DNA from: JANMDN01 sp031376285
GTDB taxonomy: Bacteria > Actinomycetota > Thermoleophilia > Miltoncostaeales > Miltoncostaeaceae
NCBI GenBank assembly: GCA_031376285.1
Contig: JANMDN010000010.1
Location: 69,631 to 133,630, forward strand
Reading direction: 5' to 3'
Length of the DNA: 64,000 nucleotides
Part shown: one piece after another, positions 1 to 10,300 of the stretch
Layout of the letters: every line of letters begins with the position of its first letter
Numbering within the stretch: position 1 is the first letter of the stretch
Notes under the pieces: generated by a model
The model's database searches: none
What the model was told of the DNA's origin: nothing
Seen by the model: only the letters and a program-made list of their open reading frames with translations
Made by a program: the position numbers and the translations under genes

Positions 1-1
1 C

Positions 2-424
2 GGGAAGGCGCCGGCCAGAGCAATGTTGATGGCGCTGAGTGACGCGCGGATCGAGCCCGCTGACCTCGACTACGTAAACGTCCACGGAACCTCGACGCCC
101 GTCGGCGACAAGTCCGAGATTCGGGTCATCCAACTCGCGCTCGGGCCGGAAAAAGCGGCGCGCACGATGGTGAGCTCGACAAAGTCGATGCACGGCCACT
201 GTCTCGGAGCGGCGGGAGGCCTTGAGGCGGCTATCACGACGCTCGCGATTCACCACGGGGTGGTGCCGCCCACAATCAACGTGTCGAACCTCGACGGGGA
301 GTGCGTTGGTGTCGACCATATTCTCGGGAGCGCACGGGCCGCAGAGGTGAACGTGGCCGTCTCCAATGGCTTCGGGTTCGGCGGTCACAACGCCTCGATC
401 GCCCTTCTGCGACACGACCGGTGA
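2..424 (+). CDS. fabF: Beta-ketoacyl-ACP synthase II, C-terminal part
   Basis: This is the C-terminal third of a KAS II condensing enzyme, which elongates acyl-ACP with malonyl-ACP in type II fatty-acid synthesis in the cytosol. The reading frame is open from the window edge, so the start and the catalytic cysteine are outside. Visible are the first catalytic histidine in HGTSTP, the lysine motif STKSMHGH with the second catalytic histidine, and the terminal GFGFGGHN. About 140 residues remain of a usual 410. The stop overlaps a GTG start of the next gene. accD and accA lie 2 kb downstream, which fits a fatty-acid locus. Confidence 0.93.
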   Translation, partial: GKAPARAMLMALSDARIEPADLDYVNVHGTSTPVGDKSEIRVIQLALGPEKAARTMVSSTKSMHGHCLGAAGGLEAAITTLAIHHGVVPPTINVSNLDGECVGVDHILGSARAAEVNVAVSNGFGFGGHNASIALLRHDR

Positions 425-1023
425 GCAACGGCGCATCGTCCGGGCGGGTCGCCCGAGGACGACCACTGAACCGGTTTCGCCACTGGCTGACGACCCGCGT
501 CTACCGCCCCGAGCGCTCGCTCCCACCGTTCACATGGATTGGCGATACCCGGATCGCGGTCGGTGCGATGCCGCTCCCGGAGACAATCGACGACCTCGTC
601 GCGAGCGGGATCACGCACGTCGTCAACTGCCGCGCTACCGCCCAAACGGCATTCTCGGGTGACCTCGCCATCGAGCACGAGGTCTTCGGTGTAGACCATG
701 TCGAGGTGGCGCCGATGTGGGACCACGGGCGCCCGCAGTCACCCGACGCGTTCGCTCGTGGGGCCCGGTTTGCCGCCCGGGCGCTCGATGACCCAAACGC
801 GCGTGTACTCATCCATTGCCAGAAGGGGCGCCGGCGCTCGGTGCTCGTCGCGTATGCGGCCCTTCGCCTCCGGGGCCTCACCGGTGAGGTGGCCGCGCGC
901 GTCATTCTGTCGAGCCGAAAAGAGGCAAGCGTGGTACCCGCCTACCGGCGAAGTGTCGAGGATTGGCTCGAACGTGACGGTGACGCCGAGGGCGGAGGTT
1001 CGTCCAGAACACATCCTGGGTGA
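421..1023 (+). CDS. Dual-specificity protein phosphatase family protein
   Basis: A 200-residue cysteine-dependent phosphatase. The signature is HCQKGRRRS, with H132, catalytic C133 and R139 in the CX5R arrangement. D101 in MWDHG is a plausible general acid. The segment from about residue 40 (WIGDTRIAVGAMP) to 185 matches the small DSP fold. Substrate is unknown and could be a phosphoprotein or another phosphoester. The GTG start at 421 overlaps the fabF stop (GTGA), which suggests translational coupling. No signal peptide or membrane segment is visible. The last 20 residues are low-complexity and may be unstructured. Confidence 0.8.
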   Translation: MSNGASSGRVARGRPLNRFRHWLTTRVYRPERSLPPFTWIGDTRIAVGAMPLPETIDDLVASGITHVVNCRATAQTAFSGDLAIEHEVFGVDHVEVAPMWDHGRPQSPDAFARGARFAARALDDPNARVLIHCQKGRRRSVLVAYAALRLRGLTGEVAARVILSSRKEASVVPAYRRSVEDWLERDGDAEGGGSSRTHPG

Positions 1024-1083
1024 GTCCGTAAAGCGTTTGGGAAACCTCGGCGCGAAACACCGATCCTCGTGCATCATGGCCCG

Positions 1084-2550
1084 ATGACAAGAAACCGTGC
1101 CTCGAAACGACCGCGCCTTCGCGCCCACCATGCTGCCGCGCTCGGTGTCGCCGTCCTCGCCTTCGCAGCCGCACCATCCATGGCGGCGATCCCACAGGTC
1201 TCGCCTGTTCCGAGCCTCCAAGACGACCGGCTGTCCGATCCGGGCGCCGACCCGGTCGTCCGCTTCGCCCAGGCCGCTGCCCTCGGCGCGCGCCTCGTCC
1301 GTGTTGATCTCCAGTGGAACCGCGTGGCGACCCGCAAGCCGACCGACGCGAGCAGCCCGAGCGACCCTGCCTACGATTGGAGCTGGTATGACCGCGTCGT
1401 CGCGGCGTCCGCATCCTCGGGTGTCCCGATCCTCTTCACCGTCTGGGGCACGCCGAACTGGGCCGCTGACCCGACCGTGTCCGAACAGGCAAACGCCGGC
1501 ACCATCGCGCTCGGATCGGCCGGCCGTCGTCCCGCGAGCGCCGCGGACTTCGGCGCCTTTGCCCGGGCCGCGGCGACCCGTTACGCCCCCCTGGGCGTTC
1601 ACAACTGGGAGGCCTGGAACGAGCCGAACATCCCACGCTTCCTGCGTCCGCAGTTCGAAAAGGTTGGCGGTTCCTGGAAGAACGTCTCGGCAAAGGTTTA
1701 CTCGGATCTGGCCAAGGCGTTCTACGCGTCGGTGAAAGCCGTTGATCCCAACGCCATCATCTCCGGTCTCGTCACGGCCCCGGCCGGCGACAAATGCCCG
1801 CCGAGCTGTCCGGCCGGCGAGCACAGCCGCACCTCGCCGATCGCGTTCCTGAATGAACTCGCAACGCCCGGCATGCGCCCGCCCATGGACGCCGTCAGCC
1901 ACCACCCCTATCCCTTGACCCTTCCCCGCGAGGGAACCTTCAAGGGTGCGAGCTTTGTGGACCTCTACAACATTGACTTCCTCACCAAAGCCGTCGACAA
2001 GACCTACCTCAAAGGGAAGCCGCTTTGGCTGACCGAGTTTGGCTTTGCCACCGAGCCGGTCGCGGACTACAAGAAGCTGATCGTCAGTCAGAACCAGCAG
2101 GCCGCGCTCCTCTCCGACGCGTACCGTCGCGTCCGGACGAACCCACGGGTCAGGGTCTTTACCTGGTACTTCCTGCAAGACGGACAGGACTGGCGCTCTG
2201 GGCTCTACAACCGCGACGGTGGACCGAAGCTCGCAAACGCGGCCTACAAGCTTCCGTTCGCGGCGGTAACGCCTCGCGTTCGGAAGGGCAAGAGCGTGTT
2301 TCTCGTCGGCCAGGTGCGGCCCACGCTCACGTCGACATCGGTCACCATCCAGGCGCGCGGCAAGAAGGGCGTCTTCAAGGTCATCAAGTCACTCACGACC
2401 TCGAATGACGGAAGCTTCTCGCTGAGGGTCAAGCCGGCGCCGCCCACCTCCTACCGGGCAGTCTGGAAGTCGAAGGCCGGCGAGACGGTCACGAGCTTCC
2501 CGGTGACGATCACCCTCGACCGAGGAAAGAAGCCGCGCAAGAAGAAGTGA
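1084..2550 (+). CDS. Secreted glycoside hydrolase-like protein (clan GH-A fold)
   Basis: A 488-residue exported protein. The N-terminus is basic, followed by a hydrophobic stretch ending near AAPSMAA, which looks like a signal peptide. The body resembles GH5/GH39-type TIM-barrel glycosidases. E180 in WNEPN is the likely acid/base and E318 in LTEFGF the likely nucleophile, both at expected beta-strand ends. After the barrel (from about residue 395) lies a beta-rich domain and then a lysine-rich tail (GKKPRKKK) that could bind anionic wall polymers. Start ATG 1084 is preferred over ATG 1069 because it directly precedes the charged signal-peptide region. Substrate is not predictable. Confidence 0.75.
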   Translation: MTRNRASKRPRLRAHHAAALGVAVLAFAAAPSMAAIPQVSPVPSLQDDRLSDPGADPVVRFAQAAALGARLVRVDLQWNRVATRKPTDASSPSDPAYDWSWYDRVVAASASSGVPILFTVWGTPNWAADPTVSEQANAGTIALGSAGRRPASAADFGAFARAAATRYAPLGVHNWEAWNEPNIPRFLRPQFEKVGGSWKNVSAKVYSDLAKAFYASVKAVDPNAIISGLVTAPAGDKCPPSCPAGEHSRTSPIAFLNELATPGMRPPMDAVSHHPYPLTLPREGTFKGASFVDLYNIDFLTKAVDKTYLKGKPLWLTEFGFATEPVADYKKLIVSQNQQAALLSDAYRRVRTNPRVRVFTWYFLQDGQDWRSGLYNRDGGPKLANAAYKLPFAAVTPRVRKGKSVFLVGQVRPTLTSTSVTIQARGKKGVFKVIKSLTTSNDGSFSLRVKPAPPTSYRAVWKSKAGETVTSFPVTITLDRGKKPRKKK

Positions 2551-2608
2551 GCCGCGTGTGGCATCGGGGCGCGCGGCGGTGCGCGGCCCGATGCCATACT
2601 GCGAGCCC

Positions 2609-3613
2609 ATGTCCAATCGCCACATCAACATTTCGGTCGACAAGCTGCGCAGGAAGTCGACCCAGCGCCCCGAGGGCGCCAAGAAAATCTCGGCGGACGA
2701 CCGCGCCTGTCCACGCTGCGAGAGCCATTTCCGCGAGGAGGAGATGGTCCGAAACGGTCGGGTCTGCGGCGCCTGTGGACACCACTTTCCGATCACCGCG
2801 AGGGAACGGCTCGACTTCATGTCGGGTGACGGGGGTTGGCGCGAGTTCGAGTCTGAGCTACGGGCCGCCGACCCGCTCCAGTTCGTCGACCTCGCCCCGT
2901 ACGTCGATCGCGCCCGCCAGGCCGAGACCGCGACCGGCCTCGCGGAGGCCGTGGTCACCGCCGAGCTCGAGCTCGATGGCCAGCCCGCCGTCATCGCCGT
3001 GATGGACTTTGGCTTCATGGGGGGCAGCATGGGGTCGGTCGTCGGCGAGAAGATCGCCCGGGCCGCGGACGTCGCCGTCGAGAGGAACGTCCCGCTTGTC
3101 GTCGTCTGCTCCTCCGGAGGTGCCCGGATGCAGGAGGGCGTCATCGCCCTCATGCAGATGGCAAAGACCGTCGGGGCCTTCGAGGTGGTCAACGAGGCGA
3201 GCCTGCCGATCGTTCTGGTGCTCACCCACCCGACAACCGGGGGCGTCTGGGCCTCATTTGCGGCGCTCGGGGATGTCACCTACGCCGAACCGAACGCGCT
3301 GATCGCATTCTCAGGTCCACGCGTGATCGAGCAGACCACTCGGGAGAAGTTGCCGCCGGACTTCGGCCGCGCCGAGACCCAGCTCCACAACGGCCAGGTC
3401 GACGCCGTCGTCGATCGACGTGAACTCGCAGGTCGCATCGGTCGTTTCCTGCGCATCCTGAGCCGACCGCAGCCCGAGTACGGCGCGGCGCCGGTTGTGC
3501 AGTGGGCGCAAGACAACGCGGACCGGGCCGCCAAGATGGCGCAGGCGCTCCCGACGCTCTCCAAGCGGGTCATCGAGCGCGTGCGCAAGAGCACAGAGGG
3601 GATCGGCAAGTGA
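2609..3613 (+). CDS. accD: Acetyl-CoA carboxylase carboxyltransferase, beta subunit
   Basis: The 334-residue beta subunit of the carboxyltransferase that moves the carboxyl group from carboxybiotin to acetyl-CoA, making malonyl-CoA. The N-terminal zinc ribbon is intact (C34, C37, C53, C56 in CPRC and CGAC). The crotonase-like core includes GARMQEG and THPTTGGVWASFA. Start ATG 2609 gives a usual N-terminus; ATG 2591 is an in-frame alternative. The next gene, accA, begins inside the stop codon (GTGA), so the two subunits are probably made in equal amounts. Biotin carboxylase and BCCP are not in the window. Confidence 0.93.
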   Translation: MSNRHINISVDKLRRKSTQRPEGAKKISADDRACPRCESHFREEEMVRNGRVCGACGHHFPITARERLDFMSGDGGWREFESELRAADPLQFVDLAPYVDRARQAETATGLAEAVVTAELELDGQPAVIAVMDFGFMGGSMGSVVGEKIARAADVAVERNVPLVVVCSSGGARMQEGVIALMQMAKTVGAFEVVNEASLPIVLVLTHPTTGGVWASFAALGDVTYAEPNALIAFSGPRVIEQTTREKLPPDFGRAETQLHNGQVDAVVDRRELAGRIGRFLRILSRPQPEYGAAPVVQWAQDNADRAAKMAQALPTLSKRVIERVRKSTEGIGK

Positions 3614-4545
3614 GCGTCATGGGAGCTGGCGGCCGGTTTGTGCGGCGCGTCACCGGGCGGATCGCACACAGCGCGGACGAATCCTCGGCGATCTGGGATG
3701 TCCTCCAGTTGGCACGCCACCCCGATCGTCCATACCCGCTTGACTACATCGCCCGGCTCTTTACGGAGTTCGAGGAGTTTCACGGCGATCATCTTTACGG
3801 CGACGACCCGGCCATCGTCTGCGGTGTCGCGCGCTTCCACGACGAGCCCGTCGGGGTGATCGGTCAGCAGAAGGGCCGCGATACCCAGGAGCGCACGTAC
3901 CGCAACTTCGGCATGCCGAGCCCCGAGGGCTACCGCAAGGCGATGCGGGTGATGACGCTTGCCGAGAAGATGGGGATGCCGATCATCACCCTGATCGATA
4001 CGCCGGGCGCGTTTCCAGGCGCCGGGGCCGAGACGCGTGGCCAGGGGAGCGCGATCGCCCACAGCATCCAGCAGATGATGCGCGTCACGGTGCCAACCAT
4101 CGCGGTCGTGATTGGGGAAGGCTCCTCGGGTGGGGCGCTCGCGATTGGCGTGGCAGATCGCGTGATGATGCTCGAGAACGCCACCTACTCGGTGATCTCA
4201 CCCGAGGGTGGCGCGGCGATCTTGTGGCGCGACGCGGGGAAGGCACGCCAGGCCGCCGCGGCGTTCCGACCAACGGCGGCCAACTGCTACCGCTGGGGCA
4301 TCATCGACGCGGTCGTTCCCGAACCGACTGGCGGCGCCCACAAGGACCACGACGAGTCGGCCAGAATCCTCGACGGCTACCTCAGCCGAACCCTCCGAGA
4401 GCTTCGCGGCACGAGCCCACTTGACCGCCGCCGTCTTCGCCGCGAGCGCTACCGCCGCATCGGAAACTACCGCGAGCCGACCCCGATCTCGCTCGCCGCG
4501 GCAAGTGGCCGCAGCGACTCGTCGGCAAACGGATCGTCCGGCTAG
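3610..4545 (+). CDS. accA: Acetyl-CoA carboxylase carboxyltransferase, alpha subunit
   Basis: The 311-residue alpha subunit and partner of AccD in malonyl-CoA synthesis. Family hallmarks are GDDPAIVCGVARF, IGQQKGRD, the oxyanion-type segment LIDTPGAFPGAGAE, and GEGSSGGALAIGVADRV followed by YSVISPEGGAAILW. GTG 3610 overlaps the accD stop; ATG 3619 is the alternative start. About 30 residues at the C-terminus are basic and then serine-rich, beyond the conserved core. An adjacent accD-accA pair, rather than a single fused carboxyltransferase, is the bacterial heteromeric ACC layout. Confidence 0.93.
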   Translation: MSVMGAGGRFVRRVTGRIAHSADESSAIWDVLQLARHPDRPYPLDYIARLFTEFEEFHGDHLYGDDPAIVCGVARFHDEPVGVIGQQKGRDTQERTYRNFGMPSPEGYRKAMRVMTLAEKMGMPIITLIDTPGAFPGAGAETRGQGSAIAHSIQQMMRVTVPTIAVVIGEGSSGGALAIGVADRVMMLENATYSVISPEGGAAILWRDAGKARQAAAAFRPTAANCYRWGIIDAVVPEPTGGAHKDHDESARILDGYLSRTLRELRGTSPLDRRRLRRERYRRIGNYREPTPISLAAASGRSDSSANGSSG

Positions 4546-4574
4546 ATCCGGGACACAGCGGGCTTCTGCGCGTG

Positions 4575-4820
4575 TTAGGCGGCCGCCGGGGCTGCGGCAG
4601 GAGCGGCCGAGAGCGAGCCGTGGAGTCGAAGCAGTGCGGCGAGTAGCTCTTTGTAGGTGTCGGGGGTTTGCGGAACGACCCCGATGGCACACGAGAGTTC
4701 CGAGAACCAGCGCAGCACCTGCACGCGTGGGCGGCGCTCCGGGTTTCTCCGGGCGTCATCGAGAATCAACGCCACGAACGCTCGGATCTCAGCCTTCGGG
4801 TCTGGTCGTTGGCTGCTCAT
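4575..4820 (-). CDS. Small hypothetical protein
   Basis: An 81-residue protein that I do not recognise. The central part (about residues 10-65) is amphipathic, with IRAFVALILDDARR and YKELLAALLRLHG suggesting two helices. The tail is alanine/proline repeats. It overlaps the end of the upstream lipid kinase gene by 32 bp and would be translated from the same message. Start ATG 4820 is chosen; ATG 4844 is an in-frame alternative that overlaps further. The overlap and the plain composition keep confidence moderate. Confidence 0.5.
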   Translation of the reverse strand: MSSQRPDPKAEIRAFVALILDDARRNPERRPRVQVLRWFSELSCAIGVVPQTPDTYKELLAALLRLHGSLSAAPAAAPAAA

Positions 4821-5826
4821 TGTGGTCGGCCTCCTTGCCGTCACTGGTGGGCATGTTGCCCGGCATCAGTTTCGGTTCGGGGCCAGGAAACTTGAGCGGA
4901 GGTGTGAGAACGACGACATCGCCCGCCGGTTCGACCTCGATCGTCAGGTGCGTTCCGAGGAACTCACCGTCGGCTTGGATCGCAATCGGCTGGTCGGCGG
5001 TCGCCACAATTCGCGTTCGGGCGGTCCCTGACGCGGCGCCGCTGCGCGAGAGGCGCTTGGCGCCGAGAATGATTCCACCGGTGACCTTGGCGATGGTCTT
5101 CACGTCGATCTCGAGGAGGCCCGACCAGGCGATCTCGCCCGTGAAGTCGACCGAGGGTAGGAGGTCCACTGGCCGACCTCCGATGTAGCTGTATGGCCAT
5201 CCGGCGGCAAGGAGCAAGGTCCTCACCTCTTGGGTCGGCGCGCCGTCGATGCTCACGAGGATCCGCGGTTTGCGGCGTTCGACCGAGCGTGCGGCCGCGA
5301 CTCCGGCGGCAACAAACGCGGCGTGCCGGAAGCGGCGCTTGAGCTCGGGATGGGACTCGATTCGCTCGACGGTCTCGCCGTCGATTCCCATCCCGGCGTT
5401 TAACGCGATCAGGCGTGTCTCACCACCGGCACGGATCCGCCACATCCGCAGCACGCGCGGCGCTGGCGCCGCCATCACGGCCCCGAGCGCGCCGAGCGCC
5501 TGGGCGCCGCCTCTCGGCCAGCCGGTCGCTCGGGCGAAGACGTTCGCGTTGCCTCCCGGCATGGTCGCGACGGGCATTCCGGAATCAAGGAGCGCTCCGA
5601 GGACTTCGTTGACGATTCCGTCGCCGCCGAGCGTCACGACGGCGTCGACGCCTGACCCACGCAGCTCCGCGCCGATCCGCGCTCCGTCGCCCTGAGCGGC
5701 GGTCATCGCGACCTCGACCGTCAGTCCGGCTGCCTCGAGTACGGCGCGGACACGCTCCTGCAACCCTCCTCTGACCTTGGTCGCAGCGGGGTTGACGACG
5801 AGCGCAACCCTGCGGGGAGTGGTCAT
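4789..5826 (-). CDS. Diacylglycerol kinase family lipid kinase
   Basis: A 345-residue member of the DagK/YegS lipid kinase family, which phosphorylates diacylglycerol or a related lipid with ATP at the membrane. The nucleotide-binding motif GGDGIVNEV (about residues 67-75) and VATMPGGNANVFA follow the family pattern. The C-terminal beta-rich lobe includes the conserved INAGMGIDGE and DGE segments. The start overlaps the stop of the upstream hydrolase by 4 bp, so the two form an operon. The exact lipid substrate is inferred only to family level. Confidence 0.85.
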   Translation of the reverse strand: MTTPRRVALVVNPAATKVRGGLQERVRAVLEAAGLTVEVAMTAAQGDGARIGAELRGSGVDAVVTLGGDGIVNEVLGALLDSGMPVATMPGGNANVFARATGWPRGGAQALGALGAVMAAPAPRVLRMWRIRAGGETRLIALNAGMGIDGETVERIESHPELKRRFRHAAFVAAGVAAARSVERRKPRILVSIDGAPTQEVRTLLLAAGWPYSYIGGRPVDLLPSVDFTGEIAWSGLLEIDVKTIAKVTGGIILGAKRLSRSGAASGTARTRIVATADQPIAIQADGEFLGTHLTIEVEPAGDVVVLTPPLKFPGPEPKLMPGNMPTSDGKEADHNEQPTTRPEG

Positions 5827-6536
5827 TGACCGTCGAGGGTCAGCTCGAGCCGGGTGAGGAAACCCGCGATGAGGAGGTTCACGACCGCGTACCGCTCGAC
5901 GATCACGAGGTGACCAGCGTCCGGCACGAGGATGGAGAGGACGTTCGGGAGGCCCCGACTCAGTTCTTCGCTCATGGATGGGGGCGTGATGCGGTCAAGA
6001 GCCGCGGCGACTACGAGCACGGGCTGTCGAATTGCCCCGAGGCGCGGCCGGCTGTCCCAGCGGTCAACAGCGCGGTAGTCACGAAGGACCGTCTCGCGCC
6101 CGACCGCACGCATCTGTGCGGCGCCGACCGCGACGTTACCCTCGTCCGGGTTGGCGTAGCAGGCTCGGATGAATCGTTCGCAGCGGGCGTCGAAGTCGTT
6201 CGCCGTCTCGACCATGGCTGCCTCGGGTACCCGGATGTGAGCGCCGGTCGCAATCAGAATCAGCCCGTCGACCGCGTCCGGTCGGGAGAGCGCGATCTCC
6301 ATCGCGAGTTGTCCACCCATCGAGTGTCCAACGAGCACCTTCGGCCCGTCGATCCCGGCGATCTCGTCGGCGACCCACTGTGCGCTGTCCTCGATGCGCT
6401 CGAAGGCGGTCCCACTGGGTCGGCCGGGGAGGTTGAGGACGACGGCTCCCTCAAAGCGTGGCGCCTGCTTACCCCAAACGTCGGCGCTCCCTCCGGCCCC
6501 GTGGATGAACACCGGCCGCGGAGCGAGGTCAGTCAC
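5823..6536 (-). CDS. Alpha/beta hydrolase
   Basis: A 237-residue alpha/beta hydrolase. The oxyanion region is HGAGG, the nucleophile elbow is GHSMGG with S72, D181 in AALDRITPP is the likely acid, and H209 in DAGHLVIVE is the catalytic histidine. No signal peptide is seen, so it is cytosolic. The substrate is unknown; pairing with a lipid kinase hints at a lipid or ester. It is the first gene of the two- or three-gene minus-strand operon and is divergent from the downstream HAD gene, with a shared intergenic region of about 180 bp. Confidence 0.82.
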   Translation of the reverse strand: MTDLAPRPVFIHGAGGSADVWGKQAPRFEGAVVLNLPGRPSGTAFERIEDSAQWVADEIAGIDGPKVLVGHSMGGQLAMEIALSRPDAVDGLILIATGAHIRVPEAAMVETANDFDARCERFIRACYANPDEGNVAVGAAQMRAVGRETVLRDYRAVDRWDSRPRLGAIRQPVLVVAAALDRITPPSMSEELSRGLPNVLSILVPDAGHLVIVERYAVVNLLIAGFLTRLELTLDGQ

Positions 6537-6716
6537 CGCCGACTCGATTCGGTTCGAAGGAGCACACGACCGATCCTAGATGTCTTGATTGCGCCGTGTA
6601 TCGGCACCAGCCGGTTGGCTGTTTGGACACGGGTGCGGCCCGACTGGAATCTGATTGTCGAATGGCATCCTGACCGTCAGGGGACGGCGAAGGGTGAGCT
6701 GGTACCCTCTCCGGCC

Positions 6717-7370
6717 GTGCGCCCGCTTCTCATCGCCTGCGACTTCGACGGCACGATCACGCAGCGCGACACGCTCCACGTGGTCATGGAGGCGTTTGGG
6801 CCTGAGGGGCTCTGGGAGTCGATCGAACCGCGCATGAGGGCCGGTGAGTTGACGGTCGAGCAGGCCATGCGGGAGGAGTTCGCCGCGGTTCACGCGACCA
6901 CCGACGAGGTCCGCGAGGTTGTCCTTGCTGCCGCGCCGCTTCGTGCCGGTTTCCCGGCGCTCGTGGCCTGGGCGGCTGACCACGGGCACGAGCTGGTGAT
7001 CATGTCCGCTGGCTTTCGCTCGATCATCGACATCGTCCTCGCGGTCGCCAATATCAAGGGCCTCGAGATCGTCGCAAACGACGCACGCTTCTCCCGAGCG
7101 GGCTGCGAGATCTCCTGGTCACTCCCGGGCGGACCGTGCGATCGCTGCGGGCGTTCATGCAAGCGGCACGCCCTCTCCGAGCGCCGCGGCGGGCGAACCG
7201 CGGTCTACATCGGCGACGGCATCTCCGATCGCTGCCCGTCGCTTGACGCGGACATCGTCTTCGCTCGCGACGGCCTCGCTCAGTTCCTCGACGAGCAAGC
7301 GCGCGTGTACCAAGGGTTCGACGACTTCTTCGACATCCGTCGCTCGCTCGACCTTGCGAGCGCCGCATGA
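6717..7370 (+). CDS. HAD-superfamily phosphatase (PSP/MtnX-like)
   Basis: A 217-residue HAD phosphatase. The nucleophile motif DFDGT (D9, D11) is at the extreme N-terminus, motif II is IMSAGF, and motif IV is YIGDGISD. A cysteine cluster, PCDRCGRSC with a following lysine, resembles the cysteine-rich insertion of MtnX-type and PHOSPHO1-like phosphatases rather than true SerB. Start GTG 6717 puts motif I where the family has it. The stop overlaps the ileS start (ATGA), so the genes are coupled, though no metabolic link to isoleucyl-tRNA synthesis is evident. Confidence 0.78.
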   Translation: MRPLLIACDFDGTITQRDTLHVVMEAFGPEGLWESIEPRMRAGELTVEQAMREEFAAVHATTDEVREVVLAAAPLRAGFPALVAWAADHGHELVIMSAGFRSIIDIVLAVANIKGLEIVANDARFSRAGCEISWSLPGGPCDRCGRSCKRHALSERRGGRTAVYIGDGISDRCPSLDADIVFARDGLAQFLDEQARVYQGFDDFFDIRRSLDLASAA

Positions 7371-10300
7371 CCGAGCGCTACCGGCCGGTCGGCCCCGCCG
7401 CCGATTGGCTCGCGATGGAGGAGCGCGTCCTCGCGTTCTGGCGCGAGAACGACATCTTCCGCCGTAGCGTCGCGGCTCGCGAGGGCAACGACCCCTATGT
7501 CTTCTACGAGGGCCCACCAACGGCAAACGGGCGGCCCGGCTCGCACCACGTGCTCTCGCGGGTCTTCAAGGACGTCTTTCCGCGTTTTCAGAGCATGCGG
7601 GGACGCCACGTCGACCGCCGCGGCGGCTGGGACTGTCACGGTCTGCCCGTCGAGCTTGAGATCGAAAAGCAGCTCGGTATCTCCGGCAAGCCCGAGATCG
7701 AGGCGTTCGGGATCGCCGAGTTCAACGCCCGGTGCCGCGCGTCGGTGATGACCTACCTCGACGAGTGGGAGCGGCTCACCGAGCGGATCGGTTTCTGGAT
7801 CGACACCGACCGCGCCTACCGGACGATGGACACCCCCTACATCGAGAGCGTCTGGTGGAGCCTCGCGCAGCTCTTCGAGAAGGGCCTCGTCTACGAGAGC
7901 GACAAGGTCGTGCCGTACTGCCCGCGGTGCGGTACGGCGCTGTCGAGCCACGAGGTCGCCCAGGGCTACAAGGATGTCGAGGACGAGTCGGCCTACGTTC
8001 GGTTCCCGCTCACCGAGGAGCCCGGTACGTCGCTGCTTGTCTGGACGACCACCCCGTGGACCCTGCCGGCAAACCAGGCCGTTGCGATCCATCCGACCGA
8101 GACCTACGTGGTCGCGGTCGTTGACGGTGAGCGTCTCATCGTCGCCGAGGCACTGGTGGGGAGGGCGCTCGGAGAGGGTGCCGAGATTGTCGAGCAACGC
8201 GACCCGTCGACGCTTGTCGGCCTGACCTACGAGCCCCCGTTCCCGTTCATTGACGGCGCCCACCGCGTCGTCGCGGCTGACTTCGTCACGAGCGCTGACG
8301 GCACCGGGCTCGTGCACATCGCTCCGGCGTTCGGTGCCGACGACCTGCAAGTCGGGCGCGATCACGGCTTCGACGCTCCGAACCCGGTCGATCGCCAGGG
8401 ACGCTTCACCGATGCGGTCCCGCTCGTCGAGGGCGTCTTCGTCAAGGACGCCGACGCGACCCTCGTCGCCGACTTGACCGAGCGAGGGAGGCTCTTTCGC
8501 TCGGCCGCCTACCACCACTCCTACCCGCACTGCTGGCGCTGCCAGACCCCGCTTCTGTACTACGCGAAGCCCTCCTGGTACATCCGCACGACTGACGTTC
8601 GTGAGCGGATGATGGAGACCAACCAGGCAATCGGGTGGAACCCCGACCACATCCGCGATGGCCGCTTCGGCAAGTGGCTCGAGGGAAACATCGACTGGGC
8701 AATCTCGCGCGAACGCTACTGGGGCACCCCGCTCCCCTTCTGGCGCTGCGAGCCTTGCGAGAAGGTCACCGTGATCGGTTCGTTTGCGGAGCTTGCCGAG
8801 TGTGCAACGTCCCCCCTCCAGGAACCGTTCGACCCGCACCGCCCCTTCGTCGACGACATCCAGATCACGTGCGAGTGCGGCGGGTCGGCGAGCCGCGTTC
8901 TTGAGGTGCTTGACGTTTGGTACGACAGTGGTGCGATGCCGTTTGCCCAAGAGCACCATCCGTTCGAGACGGATGTCGTCGCCACGAAGCGCTACCCGGC
9001 CGACTTCATCTGTGAAGCGATCGACCAGACCCGCGGCTGGTTCTATTCGCTGCTTGCCGAGGGGGTGATGCTCTTCGACGAGGCCCCGTACCGCAACGTC
9101 GTCTGCCTGGGCTTCATCCTCGACGGCGAGGGCCAGAAGATGTCGAAGAGCCGCGGCAACATCATCGAGCCGTGGACGGTGCTCGACCGCCAGGGCGCCG
9201 ACGCCTTCCGCTGGTACCTCCTCACCGCCCAGAGCCCGTGGGACTCCTTCCGTTTCAGCCTCGAGGCGGTCGACGAGCAGCTGCGCTTCCTCTTCACGCT
9301 CTGGAACACCTACTCGTTCTTCGTGACGTATGCGTCCCTCGCGGATGGCTGGGATCCGTCGGTCGGCGCCCCGCCCCGTGCGGAGCGTCCCGTGATCGAC
9401 CGCTGGCTCGCGTCGCGGGTCGATGCGACGACCGCGCTTGTGACCGAGCGGCTCGCCGACTACGACGCGACGACCGCCGGCCGGGCGATCGCCGCTCTCG
9501 TCGACGACCTGTCGAACTGGTACGTCCGCACCGGACGCCGCCGCTTCTGGCGCTCATCCGACGGGGACGACACGAAGGCGGCCTTTGCGACCCTCCACGA
9601 GAGCCTGGTGCGGATCGCAACCCTCCTCGCCCCGTTCTGTCCGTTTGTGGCCGAGGAGATCTACGGCAACCTCGTGGTGGGACACGACCCGAGCGCGCCG
9701 GAGAGCGTTCACATGGCCGACTGGCCTGCGCCGACCGGTACGGCCGACGTCCGACTCGACGTGGCGATGGACGCGGCCCGGGCAGCCGTCGAGCTTGGGC
9801 GATCCGCTCGAACCGAGGCGAAGATCAAGAATCGCCAGCCGCTCGGTGAGGCGGTCGTCGCGTGCCCGCCCGCAACGGCCGAGGGCCTCGCGGTGCTCGT
9901 CGACCTCATCTCAAGTGAACTGAACGTCCACTCGGTCCGGTTCGTGACCGACCCGAGCGATCTGGTCTCGGTTTCCTTGAAGCCGAACTACCGCACGCTC
10001 GGTCCGCGTTTCGGTAAGCAGATGCCGCTCGCTGCCGCCGCGGTGGCGGATCTTCCTCCGGCCGAGACGGTGCGCACGCTCGACGCGGGCGGCCAGGTCG
10101 TCCTGATGATCGCGGGCACCCCTGAGATCCTGGCCTCGGACGACCTCCTGCGCGAGGTCCGGCCCTCGGAGGGCTACGCCGTCGCAAGCGACGGTCCGAT
10201 CGCGGTGGGACTTTCGACCGAGATCACCGCTGAGCTTCGCTTGGAGGGCCTCGCCCGCGAGGTTGTTCACGCGGTCCAAAACGCCCGAAAGGCCGCCGAC

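Noticed and set aside
739..2178. Long antisense reading frame over the phosphatase and glycosidase genes
   Set aside because: Arginine/glycine-rich with no recognisable domain; it shadows two well-supported genes in GC-rich DNA.
5826..6716. In-frame upstream extension of the HAD phosphatase
   Set aside because: It overlaps the alpha/beta hydrolase on the other strand and lacks any family similarity; the HAD motif I begins right after GTG 6717.
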